A stretch of DNA of 64,000 nt from a methane-oxidizing endosymbiont of Gigantopelta aegis (GTDB taxonomy: Bacteria; Pseudomonadota; Gammaproteobacteria; Methylococcales; Methylomonadaceae), in assembly GCF_016097405.1 (NCBI RefSeq), contig NZ_JAEHGD010000001.1, forward strand, positions 518,345 to 582,344, in the 5' to 3' direction. The notes beneath the pieces are model-generated. The model searched no databases, was not told the origin of the DNA, and saw only the letters and a list, made by a program, of their open reading frames with translations. Position 1 is the first letter of the stretch. The number at the start of each line of letters is the position of its first letter. Shown piece after piece: positions 27,448 through 37,684 of this stretch. The position numbers and the translations under genes are program-made.

Positions 27448-30267
27448 ATGGATAGCATCAGTATTCGGGGCGCCCGCACCCACAATCTTAAAAATATCGA
27501 CCTGGATTTACCGCGTGACAAGTTGATTGTTATCACCGGCCTGTCAGGTTCTGGCAAGTCGTCTTTAGCGTTTGACACCATCTATGCTGAGGGACAACGG
27601 CGCTATGTGGAATCATTATCGGCTTATGCTCGCCAGTTTTTGTCGATGATGGAAAAACCCGATGTCGATCATATTGAAGGCTTGTCACCAGCGATTTCGA
27701 TCGAGCAAAAATCCACTTCGCACAATCCACGATCGACGGTCGGTACGATCACCGAAATTTATGATTATCTGCGCTTACTCTATGCTCGCGCCGGCATCCC
27801 GCGTTGCCCAAAACACGGTATTTCACTGGAGGCGCAAACGGTTAGCCAAATGGTGGACCAGGTATTGGCACAAACACCGGGCGAACGCTGGATGTTATTA
27901 GCACCGGTGGTCACTGCGCGCAAGGGCGAACATATTCAATTACTGGAGGATTTGCGCGCCCAAGGCTTTATCCGAGCGCGTATTGATGGTGAAATCGTTG
28001 ATCTGGATGAGGCACCCGCGCTGGATTTACGCAAGAAACACACCATCGAGGTCATCGTCGACCGCTTCAAAATCCGCCCTGACATTGCCTTGCGTCTGTC
28101 GGAATCGTTTGAAACCGCGTTAAGAATCGCTGATAGCATCGCCATTGCGGCATGCATGGATGACAACCGGGAAATTGTATTTTCAGAGCGTTATGCCTGT
28201 TCTCAATGCGGTTACAGCATCAGTGAACTGGAACCACGCATTTTTTCGTTCAACAATCCTAAAGGCGCTTGTCCGAGTTGTGATGGTTTAGGGGTAAGAC
28301 AGCATTTTGACCCTGAACTGGTTATTCATAATCCTAATATCAGCCTGGCCGGCGGCGCCATTCGGGGATGGGATCGGCGCAACGCCTATTATTATCAGCT
28401 CATCTGTGCCCTAGCGGCGCATTACGGCTTTGATCCGGAAATGCCCTTTTCAGACATTCCAAAATCCATTCAATCGGTAATTTTATATGGCAGTGGCAAG
28501 GAGAAAATCTGTTTTCGTTATACCGATAGCACGGGTAAACAGACCGAGCGTCAACATCCGTTTGAAGGTATTATTGTCAATATGGAGCGGCGCTATCATG
28601 AAACCGATTCACAAATGGTGCGAGAGGAGCTGGCTAAATATCTGACCCAGCAACCCTGCTCTGAATGCCAGGGCGCACGAATCAACATGGCGGCTCGGCA
28701 TGTTTTTATCGCCGACAAACCGATTCATCATTTAACCGCAATGGCGATTAAAGATTCATTACGTTTCTTTCAAGATCTCGATCTGCCGGGTCATCGTGGC
28801 GAAGTAGCGGCTAAAATTAACAAAGAAATCCGTGAGCGGCTTGAATTTCTGGTCAATGTCGGGCTGGATTATCTGACGCTAGACCGCAGCGCCGACACCC
28901 TATCCGGCGGCGAAGCACAACGAATTCGCCTGGCCAGTCAGATCGGCGCCGGCCTGGTCGGTGTGATGTATGTTTTGGACGAACCTTCCATCGGTCTACA
29001 TCAACGCGACAACCAGCGTTTATTAAATACTTTATTCCGTTTACGCGACCTCGGTAACACCGTAATCGTGGTCGAACATGATGAAGACGCCATTCGCGCT
29101 GCCGATTATGTGGTAGATATTGGCCCGGGTGCAGGCGTTCATGGTGGCGAAATTATCGCACAAGGCACGCCGAAAGACATCATGCGTCATCCTACTTCGC
29201 TGACCGGACGCTATTTATCCGGCGTTCATGAAATCAGCGTGCCCGAATCGGTAACACCGAACAACCCGGACAAACAATTAACGCTAATTAATGCCCATGG
29301 CAATAATCTAAAAAATGTGACAGTGTCCTTCCCCGTCGGTTTATTAACTTGCGTTACCGGTGTATCCGGTTCAGGAAAATCGACCCTGGTCAATGACACT
29401 TTGTACCGGTTGGCCGCCCGCCGAATCAATAAGGCATCACATATCCCGGCTCCCTGTGAGGATATCAAGGGCTTAGAGTTTTTCGATAAAGTGGTCGACA
29501 TCAATCAAAGTCCGATTGGCAGAACCCCCCGTTCAAACCCTGCAACCTATACCGGTATTTTCACCCCGATCCGGGAATTGTTTGCCGCCACCCCTGAAGC
29601 TCGTTCCCGTGGCTATACGCCCGGTCGTTTCAGCTTTAATGTTAAAGGCGGCCGCTGCGAGGCTTGCAAAGGTGACGGTGTAATCAAGGTCGAAATGCAT
29701 TTTTTGCCCGATATATTTGTGCCTTGCGATGTCTGCCACGGCAAGCGTTATAACAGGGAAACACTGGAAATCCGCTACAAAGGCAAAACCATTCACGATG
29801 TACTGGACATGACGGTGGAAGATGCGGCCGAATTTTTCAGCGCCATTCCGGTATTGCATCGCAAACTGCAAACGCTTGTCGATGTAGGCTTGAGTTACAT
29901 CACGCTGGGACAAAATGCGATTACATTGTCAGGAGGAGAAGCGCAGCGGGTTAAACTGGCTAAGGAACTCTCTAAGCGTGATACAGGAAAAACGCTCTAT
30001 ATTCTGGATGAACCCACAACGGGGCTACATTTTCATGATATCAAACAATTATTGCTCGTCTTGCATACCTTACGTGATCATGGCAACACAGTGATCATTA
30101 TTGAGCATAATCTGGATGTGATTAAAACGGCTGACTGGCTGATCGATATCGGCCCGGAAGGTGGCAGCGGCGGCGGCACCGTGGTTGCCGAAGGCACGCC
30201 GCAACAAATTGCCAATCAGCCGGACTCTTATACCGGCCAGTACCTTAAACGCTTTCTGACGGACTAA
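27448..30267 (+). CDS. uvrA: Excinuclease ABC subunit A
   Basis: 939 residues from ATG 27448 ([17 protein letters not shown]), chosen over an upstream TTG at 27376 because it matches the family N-terminus. Two ABC ATPase halves: Walker [10 protein letters not shown] and GVSGSGKST, signature [13 protein letters not shown] and [13 protein letters not shown], and zinc fingers CSQCGYS...CPSCDG and CEACKGDG...CDVCHG. Damage-recognition ATPase of nucleotide excision repair. Convergent overlap of 4 bases with the next gene. Confidence 0.97.
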   Translation: MDSISIRGARTHNLKNIDLDLPRDKLIVITGLSGSGKSSLAFDTIYAEGQRRYVESLSAYARQFLSMMEKPDVDHIEGLSPAISIEQKSTSHNPRSTVGTITEIYDYLRLLYARAGIPRCPKHGISLEAQTVSQMVDQVLAQTPGERWMLLAPVVTARKGEHIQLLEDLRAQGFIRARIDGEIVDLDEAPALDLRKKHTIEVIVDRFKIRPDIALRLSESFETALRIADSIAIAACMDDNREIVFSERYACSQCGYSISELEPRIFSFNNPKGACPSCDGLGVRQHFDPELVIHNPNISLAGGAIRGWDRRNAYYYQLICALAAHYGFDPEMPFSDIPKSIQSVILYGSGKEKICFRYTDSTGKQTERQHPFEGIIVNMERRYHETDSQMVREELAKYLTQQPCSECQGARINMAARHVFIADKPIHHLTAMAIKDSLRFFQDLDLPGHRGEVAAKINKEIRERLEFLVNVGLDYLTLDRSADTLSGGEAQRIRLASQIGAGLVGVMYVLDEPSIGLHQRDNQRLLNTLFRLRDLGNTVIVVEHDEDAIRAADYVVDIGPGAGVHGGEIIAQGTPKDIMRHPTSLTGRYLSGVHEISVPESVTPNNPDKQLTLINAHGNNLKNVTVSFPVGLLTCVTGVSGSGKSTLVNDTLYRLAARRINKASHIPAPCEDIKGLEFFDKVVDINQSPIGRTPRSNPATYTGIFTPIRELFAATPEARSRGYTPGRFSFNVKGGRCEACKGDGVIKVEMHFLPDIFVPCDVCHGKRYNRETLEIRYKGKTIHDVLDMTVEDAAEFFSAIPVLHRKLQTLVDVGLSYITLGQNAITLSGGEAQRVKLAKELSKRDTGKTLYILDEPTTGLHFHDIKQLLLVLHTLRDHGNTVIIIEHNLDVIKTADWLIDIGPEGGSGGGTVVAEGTPQQIANQPDSYTGQYLKRFLTD

Positions 30268-30995
30268 TGCGTATGGCTATGATCATGCGCATGTCCGTGA
30301 CCTGAACTGGGCGTAGGCGCTACAGAACCTGCAGGATGGTTGTGTTGCTGAAACAAGGTTTCATTCAAAGCGCGCGCAGCTTGAACAGAAACGCCATATT
30401 TATAGACCATCAACCCGCCTAAATCGGCGGTGAATATCAATACAATATTCAAGATTATGGCTAATAGCAAATAAAATACATTGGCTGCGCCTTCAATCAG
30501 CCCGCGTTTGAGCAATCGCCACAACGCCAGAAAAGCGGCAAGACTGAGCACAGTTAAGGCCAAGGTTTCGTGACGCTCCATAACCTCATGGACATTGCCA
30601 CCATGGGCGACAGATTCTTCGGCGGCCAATCCTGCGGCAACGGTAAAACCCGCCATAATCACACCGAGATATAAAAACCAACTGGCCGCCTTACGCCATT
30701 CAGGCTTTTTAAGCACACTACCCAGAATGTCGATGGCGGCAAATCCTGTCAACAATGCGATGGGAAAATGGACAAACAACGGGTGAATATTTTCCATCGC
30801 AGCAATACCCGGCATCAACGTTGCAAATATCTCTGTCGGTGATTTTTCAGACAAGGCAACCAAAAAAATCAAAAACTGCTCAACGGTACTGGCGACACCG
30901 CCACTGTGGCCTGCTCCACCATGAACTTCAGGCATCCAGAAATTGATTATTTCAAACATATTTTTTCCAGGTGTGTTAAATAAGGCGCTCATCAT
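30264..30995 (-). CDS. DUF2231-family membrane protein with His-rich tail
   Basis: 243 residues; start may be the internal ATG at 30959 ([12 protein letters not shown]). [22 protein letters not shown] is the DUF2231 signature in the first of about four helices. The C-terminal 20 residues are rich in His ([11 protein letters not shown]), suggesting metal binding. Function not known. Convergent with uvrA, separate from the sensor kinase gene upstream on the same strand. Confidence 0.8.
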   Translation of the reverse strand: MMSALFNTPGKNMFEIINFWMPEVHGGAGHSGGVASTVEQFLIFLVALSEKSPTEIFATLMPGIAAMENIHPLFVHFPIALLTGFAAIDILGSVLKKPEWRKAASWFLYLGVIMAGFTVAAGLAAEESVAHGGNVHEVMERHETLALTVLSLAAFLALWRLLKRGLIEGAANVFYLLLAIILNIVLIFTADLGGLMVYKYGVSVQAARALNETLFQQHNHPAGSVAPTPSSGHGHAHDHSHTH

Positions 30996-31022
30996 ACCAC
31001 CTGCGACTAATTTCTTAAAAAC

Positions 31023-33665
31023 TTACCCCAGCCCACTATTTTTAATTTCGTCAACGGCGTCAATAATCGGTTTCCATTGTTTGACGGCCTTGAAATATTT
31101 CCCTTGTGCAACCGTTTTTTCTAAATCAGCCAGCAACAAAACCAATTTATGCAGCTTGTATTTCATGGCAATCGCTTTAAATTGTTGTGTAGCATGCTCT
31201 ATTTCCGCCATATCCTGGCTTGCCAGTGCTTTTTCAATTTGATTTATCAATGCTTCGATCTGTGCAAGCAGAGCGGTGTTGTCATGAGTCGAAACCGGCT
31301 CTACTGTCGATAGCGAGTGTTGAGTCATTTGCTCTATGGTATTCTGCGTTTTATTATCGATTATCGGTGTTAATAACCAGTGTTCAACCTTTTTCAACAG
31401 CTGTACTCTTGAAAAAGGCTTACTTAAAAAATCATTCATGCCTGCCTTAAGGCAGGCTTTTTGATTTCCAGTAAACGCATCGGCGGTCAATGCAATAATA
31501 GGAACCCGTTTGTTTTTCTTATCTTGGCGAATGCGCTGTGTTGCAGTCAATCCATCCATTACCGGCATATGACAATCCATTAAAACGAGCGAATAATCGT
31601 TGTTTTTAAATAATGCAACAGCCTGCTGCCCATTCGTAGCAATTTCCACAGACAATCCAGCCTGTATTAAAATATTTTTCGTCATCTGTCTGTTAATTTC
31701 ATTGTCTTCGACCAATAACACAGGCTTCAAGCCGGTATGATGTGCGAAGGAAATTTCACCTAACTCTGTCGTAATCAGGCTATCAATATTTTCTACCAGA
31801 CTTAAATGATCGTCTTTTAAATGCAAACATGGCAATTCTGGCCTGTTATGATTGATTTCAATCAATTCAGGTGTCATTACCCAACACACACAAGTGACTT
31901 TTTGAGTGGCTGTTTCGTTATGGCGCAACCAAAAATCCAGTTCATCGCGATCCTGAGCAGACAAAAGCAGTAATGCATAACGCAAGGCTTTTTCCGGCTG
32001 TTTTTGTAATAACTGTCGCTGTTCTTTATTCAATACCTCAACCGAATAGCCTAAGTCGTGTAACCGTATTTCCATAATCTCGGCATCATGGCTGTCGCTC
32101 AGTCCGATTAGTGGTATTCGTAAACTCGATAAGTGTTCGTTCTGGGTTGGTAAAATCAATGGTATCTGGCATGTGAATGTTGTCCCTTGTCCGGGATGAC
32201 TGTTTACTACAATATCCCCTCCTAACAATTCAACCATTCTCTGACTTATGGCCAAACCTAACCCCGTCCCACCAAATTCACGGGTCGTTGAAGAATCTGC
32301 TTGCGTAAAAGGCTCAAACAAGTGCGGTAATTTATCGCTGGCAATCCCTATACCACTATCAGATACCGAAAATTTAAGCTGACATAATTCAGCTTGTTTT
32401 TGTTCACATCTAATATCTAGTTTCACAAACCCCTGATCGGTAAACTTAATCGCATTACTTAACAGGTTAAACAAAATCTGTTTTAGTTTTTGACAATCGC
32501 CATAAACATAACGCGGCACATCATCACTCATTGAGACGTCAAAGTGCACGGCTTTAAGTGTACAAACATGATAATGGTTTTGTTTTACGGCAATTAAAAG
32601 TGCATATAAATCAAACCAGCACGAATCCAGTTCCATTTTTCCAGCTTCAATCTTAGAAAAATCAAGAATATCATTAACTTGCATCAATAAAGCATTCGCT
32701 GACTGTTTGATGATTTGAATAAACTCCTGTTGTTTTGGATCCAGGTCGGTCGTTCTCATCAAGCCGGAAAAACCAATAATGGCATTAAGTGGAGTACGTA
32801 TTTCGTGACTCATCATCGATAAAAAATCGGACTTAGCCAAATTCGCCTTTTGCGCATGCTCGGCTAATTCCATTGCCTTGTTTTTAGCATCAATCAAAGC
32901 CAAAGTCCGCTTTTCAACCATTTCTTCCAGAATTTCTTTCTGATGTAAAAGTTGATCATGCCAATAGGCTGTTTTCTCCAGCATACTGTTAAACGCTTTG
33001 CCTAAGCGCCCAATCTCATCATCGGTCTGACTGATTTCAGCGCGTTTATCAAAGCGTCCGGATGCGGCAACTTCTTCGCTAATGGACAGCAATTCCAGAA
33101 TAGGTTCGACTAATTTTCGGCTGAATCTGTCCATAACCCAAAAAATAAACACCGAAGACAAAGACAAACCAATCAAAGCCAGTAATATCTGGTGACCTAA
33201 CTGCTGATACACAGATTGCAAACTGACAACCAATATCAAATAGCCCTGGTTTTCATCATCTAGTACCAGCTGTTTGCACATATAAAGTTGTTGCAATGAA
33301 AATTCATAGTGTGGACATTGCTGAAGCTTCTCGTTGACGGCTAAGTCGATATTTTTTTTGTCGATAACCGCAATAGGCTTTTGACTGCCTTGTTTGAAAG
33401 CAGCGGCATAGACAATATCTTTCTGTATTTGCAGTGCATCAAGCGTTTTTCTGGCGACACGTTCATCATCAAAAATCAATGCGGGGATAATCGATTGCCC
33501 GGTGATTTCGGCCAATGCATTGACTTCATGTAAGAGGACGGCACGATTACTAAAAAAGGCATTAACCGCCAAAATACTACCAGCGACCAGCAACATGAAT
33601 AAAATACACAGACTAAATAACAGTTTCAGTTTTCGGCGTATCGGAGCGGTTTTCAAATTAAACAT
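31023..33665 (-). CDS. Hybrid sensor histidine kinase with periplasmic CHASE8-like domain
   Basis: 880 residues. Helix at about 15-37, periplasmic segment (LAEITGQSIIPALIFDDERVA, CHASE8-like), second helix about 160-180, HAMP (PILELLSISEEVAASGRFD), coiled coil, H-box MMSHEIRTPLNAIIGF near residue 290, N-box NLLSNAIKFT, G-boxes DSGIGI and GGTGLGLAIS. Then a degenerate receiver-like stretch, a complete receiver (VLLVEDNEINRQ, LMDCHMPVMDG with the phospho-Asp, SKPF) and an Hpt-like helical tail. A run of eight T residues is kept in frame at 33352-33359. Third gene of the receptor-YfiR-kinase set. Confidence 0.9.
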   Translation of the reverse strand: MFNLKTAPIRRKLKLLFSLCILFMLLVAGSILAVNAFFSNRAVLLHEVNALAEITGQSIIPALIFDDERVARKTLDALQIQKDIVYAAAFKQGSQKPIAVIDKKNIDLAVNEKLQQCPHYEFSLQQLYMCKQLVLDDENQGYLILVVSLQSVYQQLGHQILLALIGLSLSSVFIFWVMDRFSRKLVEPILELLSISEEVAASGRFDKRAEISQTDDEIGRLGKAFNSMLEKTAYWHDQLLHQKEILEEMVEKRTLALIDAKNKAMELAEHAQKANLAKSDFLSMMSHEIRTPLNAIIGFSGLMRTTDLDPKQQEFIQIIKQSANALLMQVNDILDFSKIEAGKMELDSCWFDLYALLIAVKQNHYHVCTLKAVHFDVSMSDDVPRYVYGDCQKLKQILFNLLSNAIKFTDQGFVKLDIRCEQKQAELCQLKFSVSDSGIGIASDKLPHLFEPFTQADSSTTREFGGTGLGLAISQRMVELLGGDIVVNSHPGQGTTFTCQIPLILPTQNEHLSSLRIPLIGLSDSHDAEIMEIRLHDLGYSVEVLNKEQRQLLQKQPEKALRYALLLLSAQDRDELDFWLRHNETATQKVTCVCWVMTPELIEINHNRPELPCLHLKDDHLSLVENIDSLITTELGEISFAHHTGLKPVLLVEDNEINRQMTKNILIQAGLSVEIATNGQQAVALFKNNDYSLVLMDCHMPVMDGLTATQRIRQDKKNKRVPIIALTADAFTGNQKACLKAGMNDFLSKPFSRVQLLKKVEHWLLTPIIDNKTQNTIEQMTQHSLSTVEPVSTHDNTALLAQIEALINQIEKALASQDMAEIEHATQQFKAIAMKYKLHKLVLLLADLEKTVAQGKYFKAVKQWKPIIDAVDEIKNSGLG

Positions 33666-33703
33666 AACAAACGCATGATTTCACAAGTGTTAAACGCGCG
33701 CTA

Positions 33704-34300
33704 TTATTCAACAGTTTTTACATTCGGAAAAGGCGAGGTTACGATTTCAGCTAATTTTAAGATACGAGCATTGATGCTCAAGCCAGCTTGCTTTAAGGCG
33801 GAAAGATTGATCATTAACTTGGTTTTTTTGTTATACACTTCAAACGCCACCATGCCACCATTTTGAACAAACTCCCGCCCTTCTCCAACGGTTAAAATGG
33901 GTTGCTTTTTTATCTGATTTAGAACCTGCCGTAAAATATCCTGCTTCAAACCACTAATATAAAGCACATGGCACTGTTGTATTTTTCTTAACCGGGATAA
34001 ATACCTTATCTGAATATTTCTTTTTCGCTTCGATTCTCTCTCTAACGCATAAAATGCGTCTCTGATGATATTGTCGCCGACAACACAGATTTGAATATTT
34101 TTTGAAATAGCCGGTAACACAAGCGGAGGCCAGCGGGTGAAGCGAGCGATATTGAACGTCAATAAGGCGAACACAGCCGGCTTATCCAAAACTTGAGCCG
34201 ATACCCCGCCAATATTGCTAAAAAATAGCAACACAACCAGACAATAGTTAAGCTTTTGGGATGATTTAAGCATACATATGCAATGTCCTAAAATTGCCAA
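33704..34300 (-). CDS. YfiR-family periplasmic protein
   Basis: 198 residues, start possibly the ATG ten codons in (MLKSSQKLNY), which begins a signal peptide ending near VSAQ. FALLTFNIARFTRWPP (here the first conserved block), CVVGDN, CHVLYISG and ILTVGEG...GGMVAFEVYNKKTKLMINLSALKQAGLSINARILKLAEIV are the YfiR (DUF4154) blocks. In Pseudomonas YfiR restrains the CHASE8-bearing cyclase YfiN; here it lies directly before a kinase with a similar periplasmic domain. Overlaps the receptor gene by 13 bases. Confidence 0.9.
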   Translation of the reverse strand: MAILGHCICMLKSSQKLNYCLVVLLFFSNIGGVSAQVLDKPAVFALLTFNIARFTRWPPLVLPAISKNIQICVVGDNIIRDAFYALERESKRKRNIQIRYLSRLRKIQQCHVLYISGLKQDILRQVLNQIKKQPILTVGEGREFVQNGGMVAFEVYNKKTKLMINLSALKQAGLSINARILKLAEIVTSPFPNVKTVE

Positions 34301-36291
34301 CTAAATTTACCATATACCCCCCTGTCTATTTCGACCGGCTGTATAAATGCGGGATTAACATATTCCTGATGGTGGCTTTGTAATAAGTTCTGTCCAGTAA
34401 CCGAAAGCTCAAAATCTTTTTGTATTCGCCAAGCCGCGCGAATATCAAGACTCATGTAATCTTTAATCGTCACCGGACGCCACACCCCAATCGCTATACT
34501 CCGGTCAACATATCGATACATGATATCCAGATCCACATCTTCGCGTAGCGATAAGGCACTACGGACAAAAAAACGATGTTGCGGACTTTGCCCTATTTCT
34601 TCTTTCGCTTCCTGGCTACTATAATCCATTTTTAACCAACTGTAATGCGCATCCCACCGCCACCAGGAAAATGGCTGCCAGACTGTTGCCAATTCAAGCC
34701 CATAACTGTGCACACTGTGCTCATTGACAAAAACCAAAGGTTGGACGATATAATTTGGCGCGTTTGATGGATCCAGCGCCAGAGGGCGAGCTGACCGCAA
34801 GCGGCTATAATCGTTATAAAAAGCGGTTAAATCAAATGAAAAATGCTTAATTGCCGTGGTTCGGTAGCCTATTTCATAACTTAAAACATGTTCAGATCCA
34901 AAATCCCTGTTGCCTTCAATACGAACCACTAGAGGAGGCAACCCATCGACATTAGTGCTGCCCGCCGTTAGACTAAGATCATGCTCTGCCCGACTAGGCG
35001 TTCTGACGGCACGAGAAATCGCTGCCCAAAGCCTGTGTTTGGAATGAAACGCCCATAATATACGGGCACTAGGCTGAACTTCAAAACCACTGTAATCATT
35101 ATGCTCAAACTTACTACCCAAGGTCAGCCATAATTCATTCTCGATCAGGGTAATCTCATCCTGAACAAAACCACTAACTAATTGATCATTACGCTGGTCG
35201 GGATAAATTTGAGCAAACCCCGAATAAAAATTGAATTGGTCATGCCGAAAGCGATAATGTGCCCCCCAAACAATATCGTGCCAATCTAAAACGGAAAAAC
35301 GATGCTGAAAATCAAGATCAATGGTATGCCGGTTTTCCAATCGTTGAATATTTTTTATCTGATAAAAATCATAATAAGCCTGAAATTGGTAACTCGAGGT
35401 CGGAGAAAAAATATGTTTTTGCCTAAACAGCACATTGCCACCAAAGCTATTGGCTTGGTCTTGCAAAGCCAGAATTTGCGGCTGCGTATTTTGGATAATA
35501 GGCAGAGCCATGTTATCACGCATCCAATTATAAAATGCATCCCCCTGAACCGTAACAGAATCCTGGTTTGTATAATCAGAATCTAAGCGAAACCCCGTCT
35601 GCATTTTTTGCCAGCTATCGCCTGCATCCTGGCCATTTTTCAAACTGTTTTCATCACGCACATCACCTTTAATATAGGCCCGGGCCGCAGTGGACTGATT
35701 AATCTTGCCTCCATAACGCAAGCTACCAAAACCTATTTGTTCTGTACCACCACCCGCGGTCAGTAATCCGCCTTGTGTTTTATCCGCTTGTTTCGTGATG
35801 ATATTAATAACACCATTGACGGCATTCGCACCCCAAAGGGTTGCACCTGGCCCGCGAATAACTTCAATCCGTTCGATATCCGCCATCACCACATCCGTCT
35901 GCTCCCAATAGGTTCCCGAAAATGCACGCGTATAGAGATTGCGCCCATCAATCAGAACCAGGAGTTTATTGGACATACGATTATTAAACCCTCGGATTGA
36001 AACCGCCCATTGATGTGAGTTAATACGGGCAACATCAACCCCAGGAGCTAGTCTTAACGCCTCAGGGATTGAGCGTGCGCCAATGCGTCGAATATCATCC
36101 TGGCTAATGACAAAAATAGCGGCAGCGGCATCATTTAAAGACTGGGCTTTTTTAGATACGGTTGTCACTTCAACATTCAATAATTCTTCAACCGATAGTT
36201 CACTGGCCGGTTTTTCGTTGGCATAAACCGCACTCAAAAAGGCAGGAAACACAATCGCTACAGATAAGTTGAAGTTTATTTTTCTTTTCAT
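34288..36291 (-). CDS. TonB-dependent receptor
   Basis: About 667 residues from ATG 36291 (MKRKINFNLSVAIVFP, a signal peptide ending near VYANEK); an earlier ATG at 36363 lacks a signal sequence start. Plug domain with SQDDIRRIGARSIPEALRLAPGV, DGRNLYTRAFSGTYWEQTDV and IERIEVIRGPGATLWGANAVNGVINIITK, then a 22-strand type barrel ending in an aromatic residue (GKFSWQF). Outer-membrane uptake or sensing; ligand unknown. First gene of an operon with yfiR and the hybrid kinase. Confidence 0.92.
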   Translation of the reverse strand: MKRKINFNLSVAIVFPAFLSAVYANEKPASELSVEELLNVEVTTVSKKAQSLNDAAAAIFVISQDDIRRIGARSIPEALRLAPGVDVARINSHQWAVSIRGFNNRMSNKLLVLIDGRNLYTRAFSGTYWEQTDVVMADIERIEVIRGPGATLWGANAVNGVINIITKQADKTQGGLLTAGGGTEQIGFGSLRYGGKINQSTAARAYIKGDVRDENSLKNGQDAGDSWQKMQTGFRLDSDYTNQDSVTVQGDAFYNWMRDNMALPIIQNTQPQILALQDQANSFGGNVLFRQKHIFSPTSSYQFQAYYDFYQIKNIQRLENRHTIDLDFQHRFSVLDWHDIVWGAHYRFRHDQFNFYSGFAQIYPDQRNDQLVSGFVQDEITLIENELWLTLGSKFEHNDYSGFEVQPSARILWAFHSKHRLWAAISRAVRTPSRAEHDLSLTAGSTNVDGLPPLVVRIEGNRDFGSEHVLSYEIGYRTTAIKHFSFDLTAFYNDYSRLRSARPLALDPSNAPNYIVQPLVFVNEHSVHSYGLELATVWQPFSWWRWDAHYSWLKMDYSSQEAKEEIGQSPQHRFFVRSALSLREDVDLDIMYRYVDRSIAIGVWRPVTIKDYMSLDIRAAWRIQKDFELSVTGQNLLQSHHQEYVNPAFIQPVEIDRGVYGKFSWQF

Positions 36292-36400
36292 TACAAGCTG
36301 ATGAATAGTTATTCTATCTATTGGCGTTTTACATACCCCTTTTTCTGTAACGGCAATATGCAATACATCTATCTAACTCCAGTCTACCGAATTTAATCGT

Positions 36401-37204
36401 TTAATCAAATCGTCGGGCATCAGTGGGTAATTTATTGAACAAGGGGTGCTTTTCAATATGATAGTGCGGGGGATAAAAAACGCCGCCCAAATACAAGCCT
36501 TCGGCCGGTGCAGTCATGCCCGCCTGAGTACGATCCTTAACCGCCAGCAGATGATTTGTCCAGTCGACAGGCTGCTTTCCCTGTCCGATTTCCATCAGGC
36601 TGCCAGCAATATTACGCACCATATGATGCACAAAAGCATTGGCCGAAATATCCATAATCACCTGATCGCCCTGCCGATAAACATCGATAAAATAAACCTG
36701 TCGACAAGGACTGACCGACTGGCAACTGTGAGCTCGGAATGAGGAAAAATCATGTTCGCCAATCAAGGCTTGCGCGGCCTGATGCATTTTTTCAGCATCC
36801 AGGGGAAAATAGCACCAAGTGACCTGATTGCGGCGCAATGCCGATTTCACCTTACGATTTAAAATGATATAGCGATAAAAGCGGGCTATCGCACTGAAGC
36901 GGGCATGAAAATCACCCAGCGCCGGACGCGCCCATAAAATACGGACATCTCCCGGCAACTGGCTGTTGCCGCCCATGACCCAGGCCTGTAAATCACGCAC
37001 GCTATCGGTATCAAAATGCACCACTTGTTCCAAGGCATGCACCCCCGTATCGGTGCGACCCGCACAAACAACGGTCACCGGATGATTGGCAATTTTAGCT
37101 AATGCGGCTTCCAGCACACACTGCACGGTGCGTTGCTCAGATTGGCGTTGCCAGCCATTAAAATCACTGCCGTCGTATTCAATTCCTAGAACAATCCTGG
37201 CCAT
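36401..37204 (-). CDS. truA: tRNA pseudouridine synthase A
   Basis: 267 residues. Catalytic Asp in AGRTDTGVHA, plus FHARFSAIARFYRY and ANAFVHHMVRNIAGSL. Makes pseudouridine at positions 38-40 of tRNAs. ATG lies 3 bases after the stop of the L,D-transpeptidase gene; last gene of the ydbH-ydbL-rlmD-ldt-truA chain. Confidence 0.96.
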   Translation of the reverse strand: MARIVLGIEYDGSDFNGWQRQSEQRTVQCVLEAALAKIANHPVTVVCAGRTDTGVHALEQVVHFDTDSVRDLQAWVMGGNSQLPGDVRILWARPALGDFHARFSAIARFYRYIILNRKVKSALRRNQVTWCYFPLDAEKMHQAAQALIGEHDFSSFRAHSCQSVSPCRQVYFIDVYRQGDQVIMDISANAFVHHMVRNIAGSLMEIGQGKQPVDWTNHLLAVKDRTQAGMTAPAEGLYLGGVFYPPHYHIEKHPLFNKLPTDARRFD

Positions 37205-37207
37205 AAG

Positions 37208-37684
37208 CTAATGAATAAACACTCTGTCACCGGTTTCAACAATATCGAATAATTGAATAATATCGGCATTTTTCATCCGGATGCAGCCATGTGATTGGGG
37301 TGATCCGTCAATAAAATGGTCGGGCGTGCCATGAATATAGATATAGCGCCAGGCAGAATCCTTGTTGCCATACCGATTTTTACCTGGCTCTAACCCCGAC
37401 AACCATAAAATTCGCGATAAAATCCAGTCCCTGTCTGGAAATTTGCGAGCGACAGCGGCACTGTAAATTTCACCGGTAGGCCTGCGGCCAACAAAAACTG
37501 AATATTGCGGCTGTTCTGCACCAATTTTTGCCCGGATGACATGCCAACCTCTCGGCGTACACTCGCTGCCCATGCGCTCACCTAGGCCATTTTTTGCCGT
37601 GGAAACTGGAAAACTGACAATCAGTACACCATTATCAATTAAGCGCAGTCTCTGTTCAACTGCCGAGATGTCCAGATAGCGCAT
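37208..37684 (-). CDS. L,D-transpeptidase (YkuD domain), no signal peptide
   Basis: 158 residues. The active-site block is IHGTPDHFIDGSPQSHGCIRM (HGT and SHGCIRM with the nucleophile Cys). No export signal is visible, unusual for a wall enzyme; several short gammaproteobacterial YkuD proteins are like this. Its ATG overlaps the rlmD stop (TGATG). May cross-link peptidoglycan or act on another substrate. Confidence 0.87.
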   Translation of the reverse strand: MRYLDISAVEQRLRLIDNGVLIVSFPVSTAKNGLGERMGSECTPRGWHVIRAKIGAEQPQYSVFVGRRPTGEIYSAAVARKFPDRDWILSRILWLSGLEPGKNRYGNKDSAWRYIYIHGTPDHFIDGSPQSHGCIRMKNADIIQLFDIVETGDRVFIH

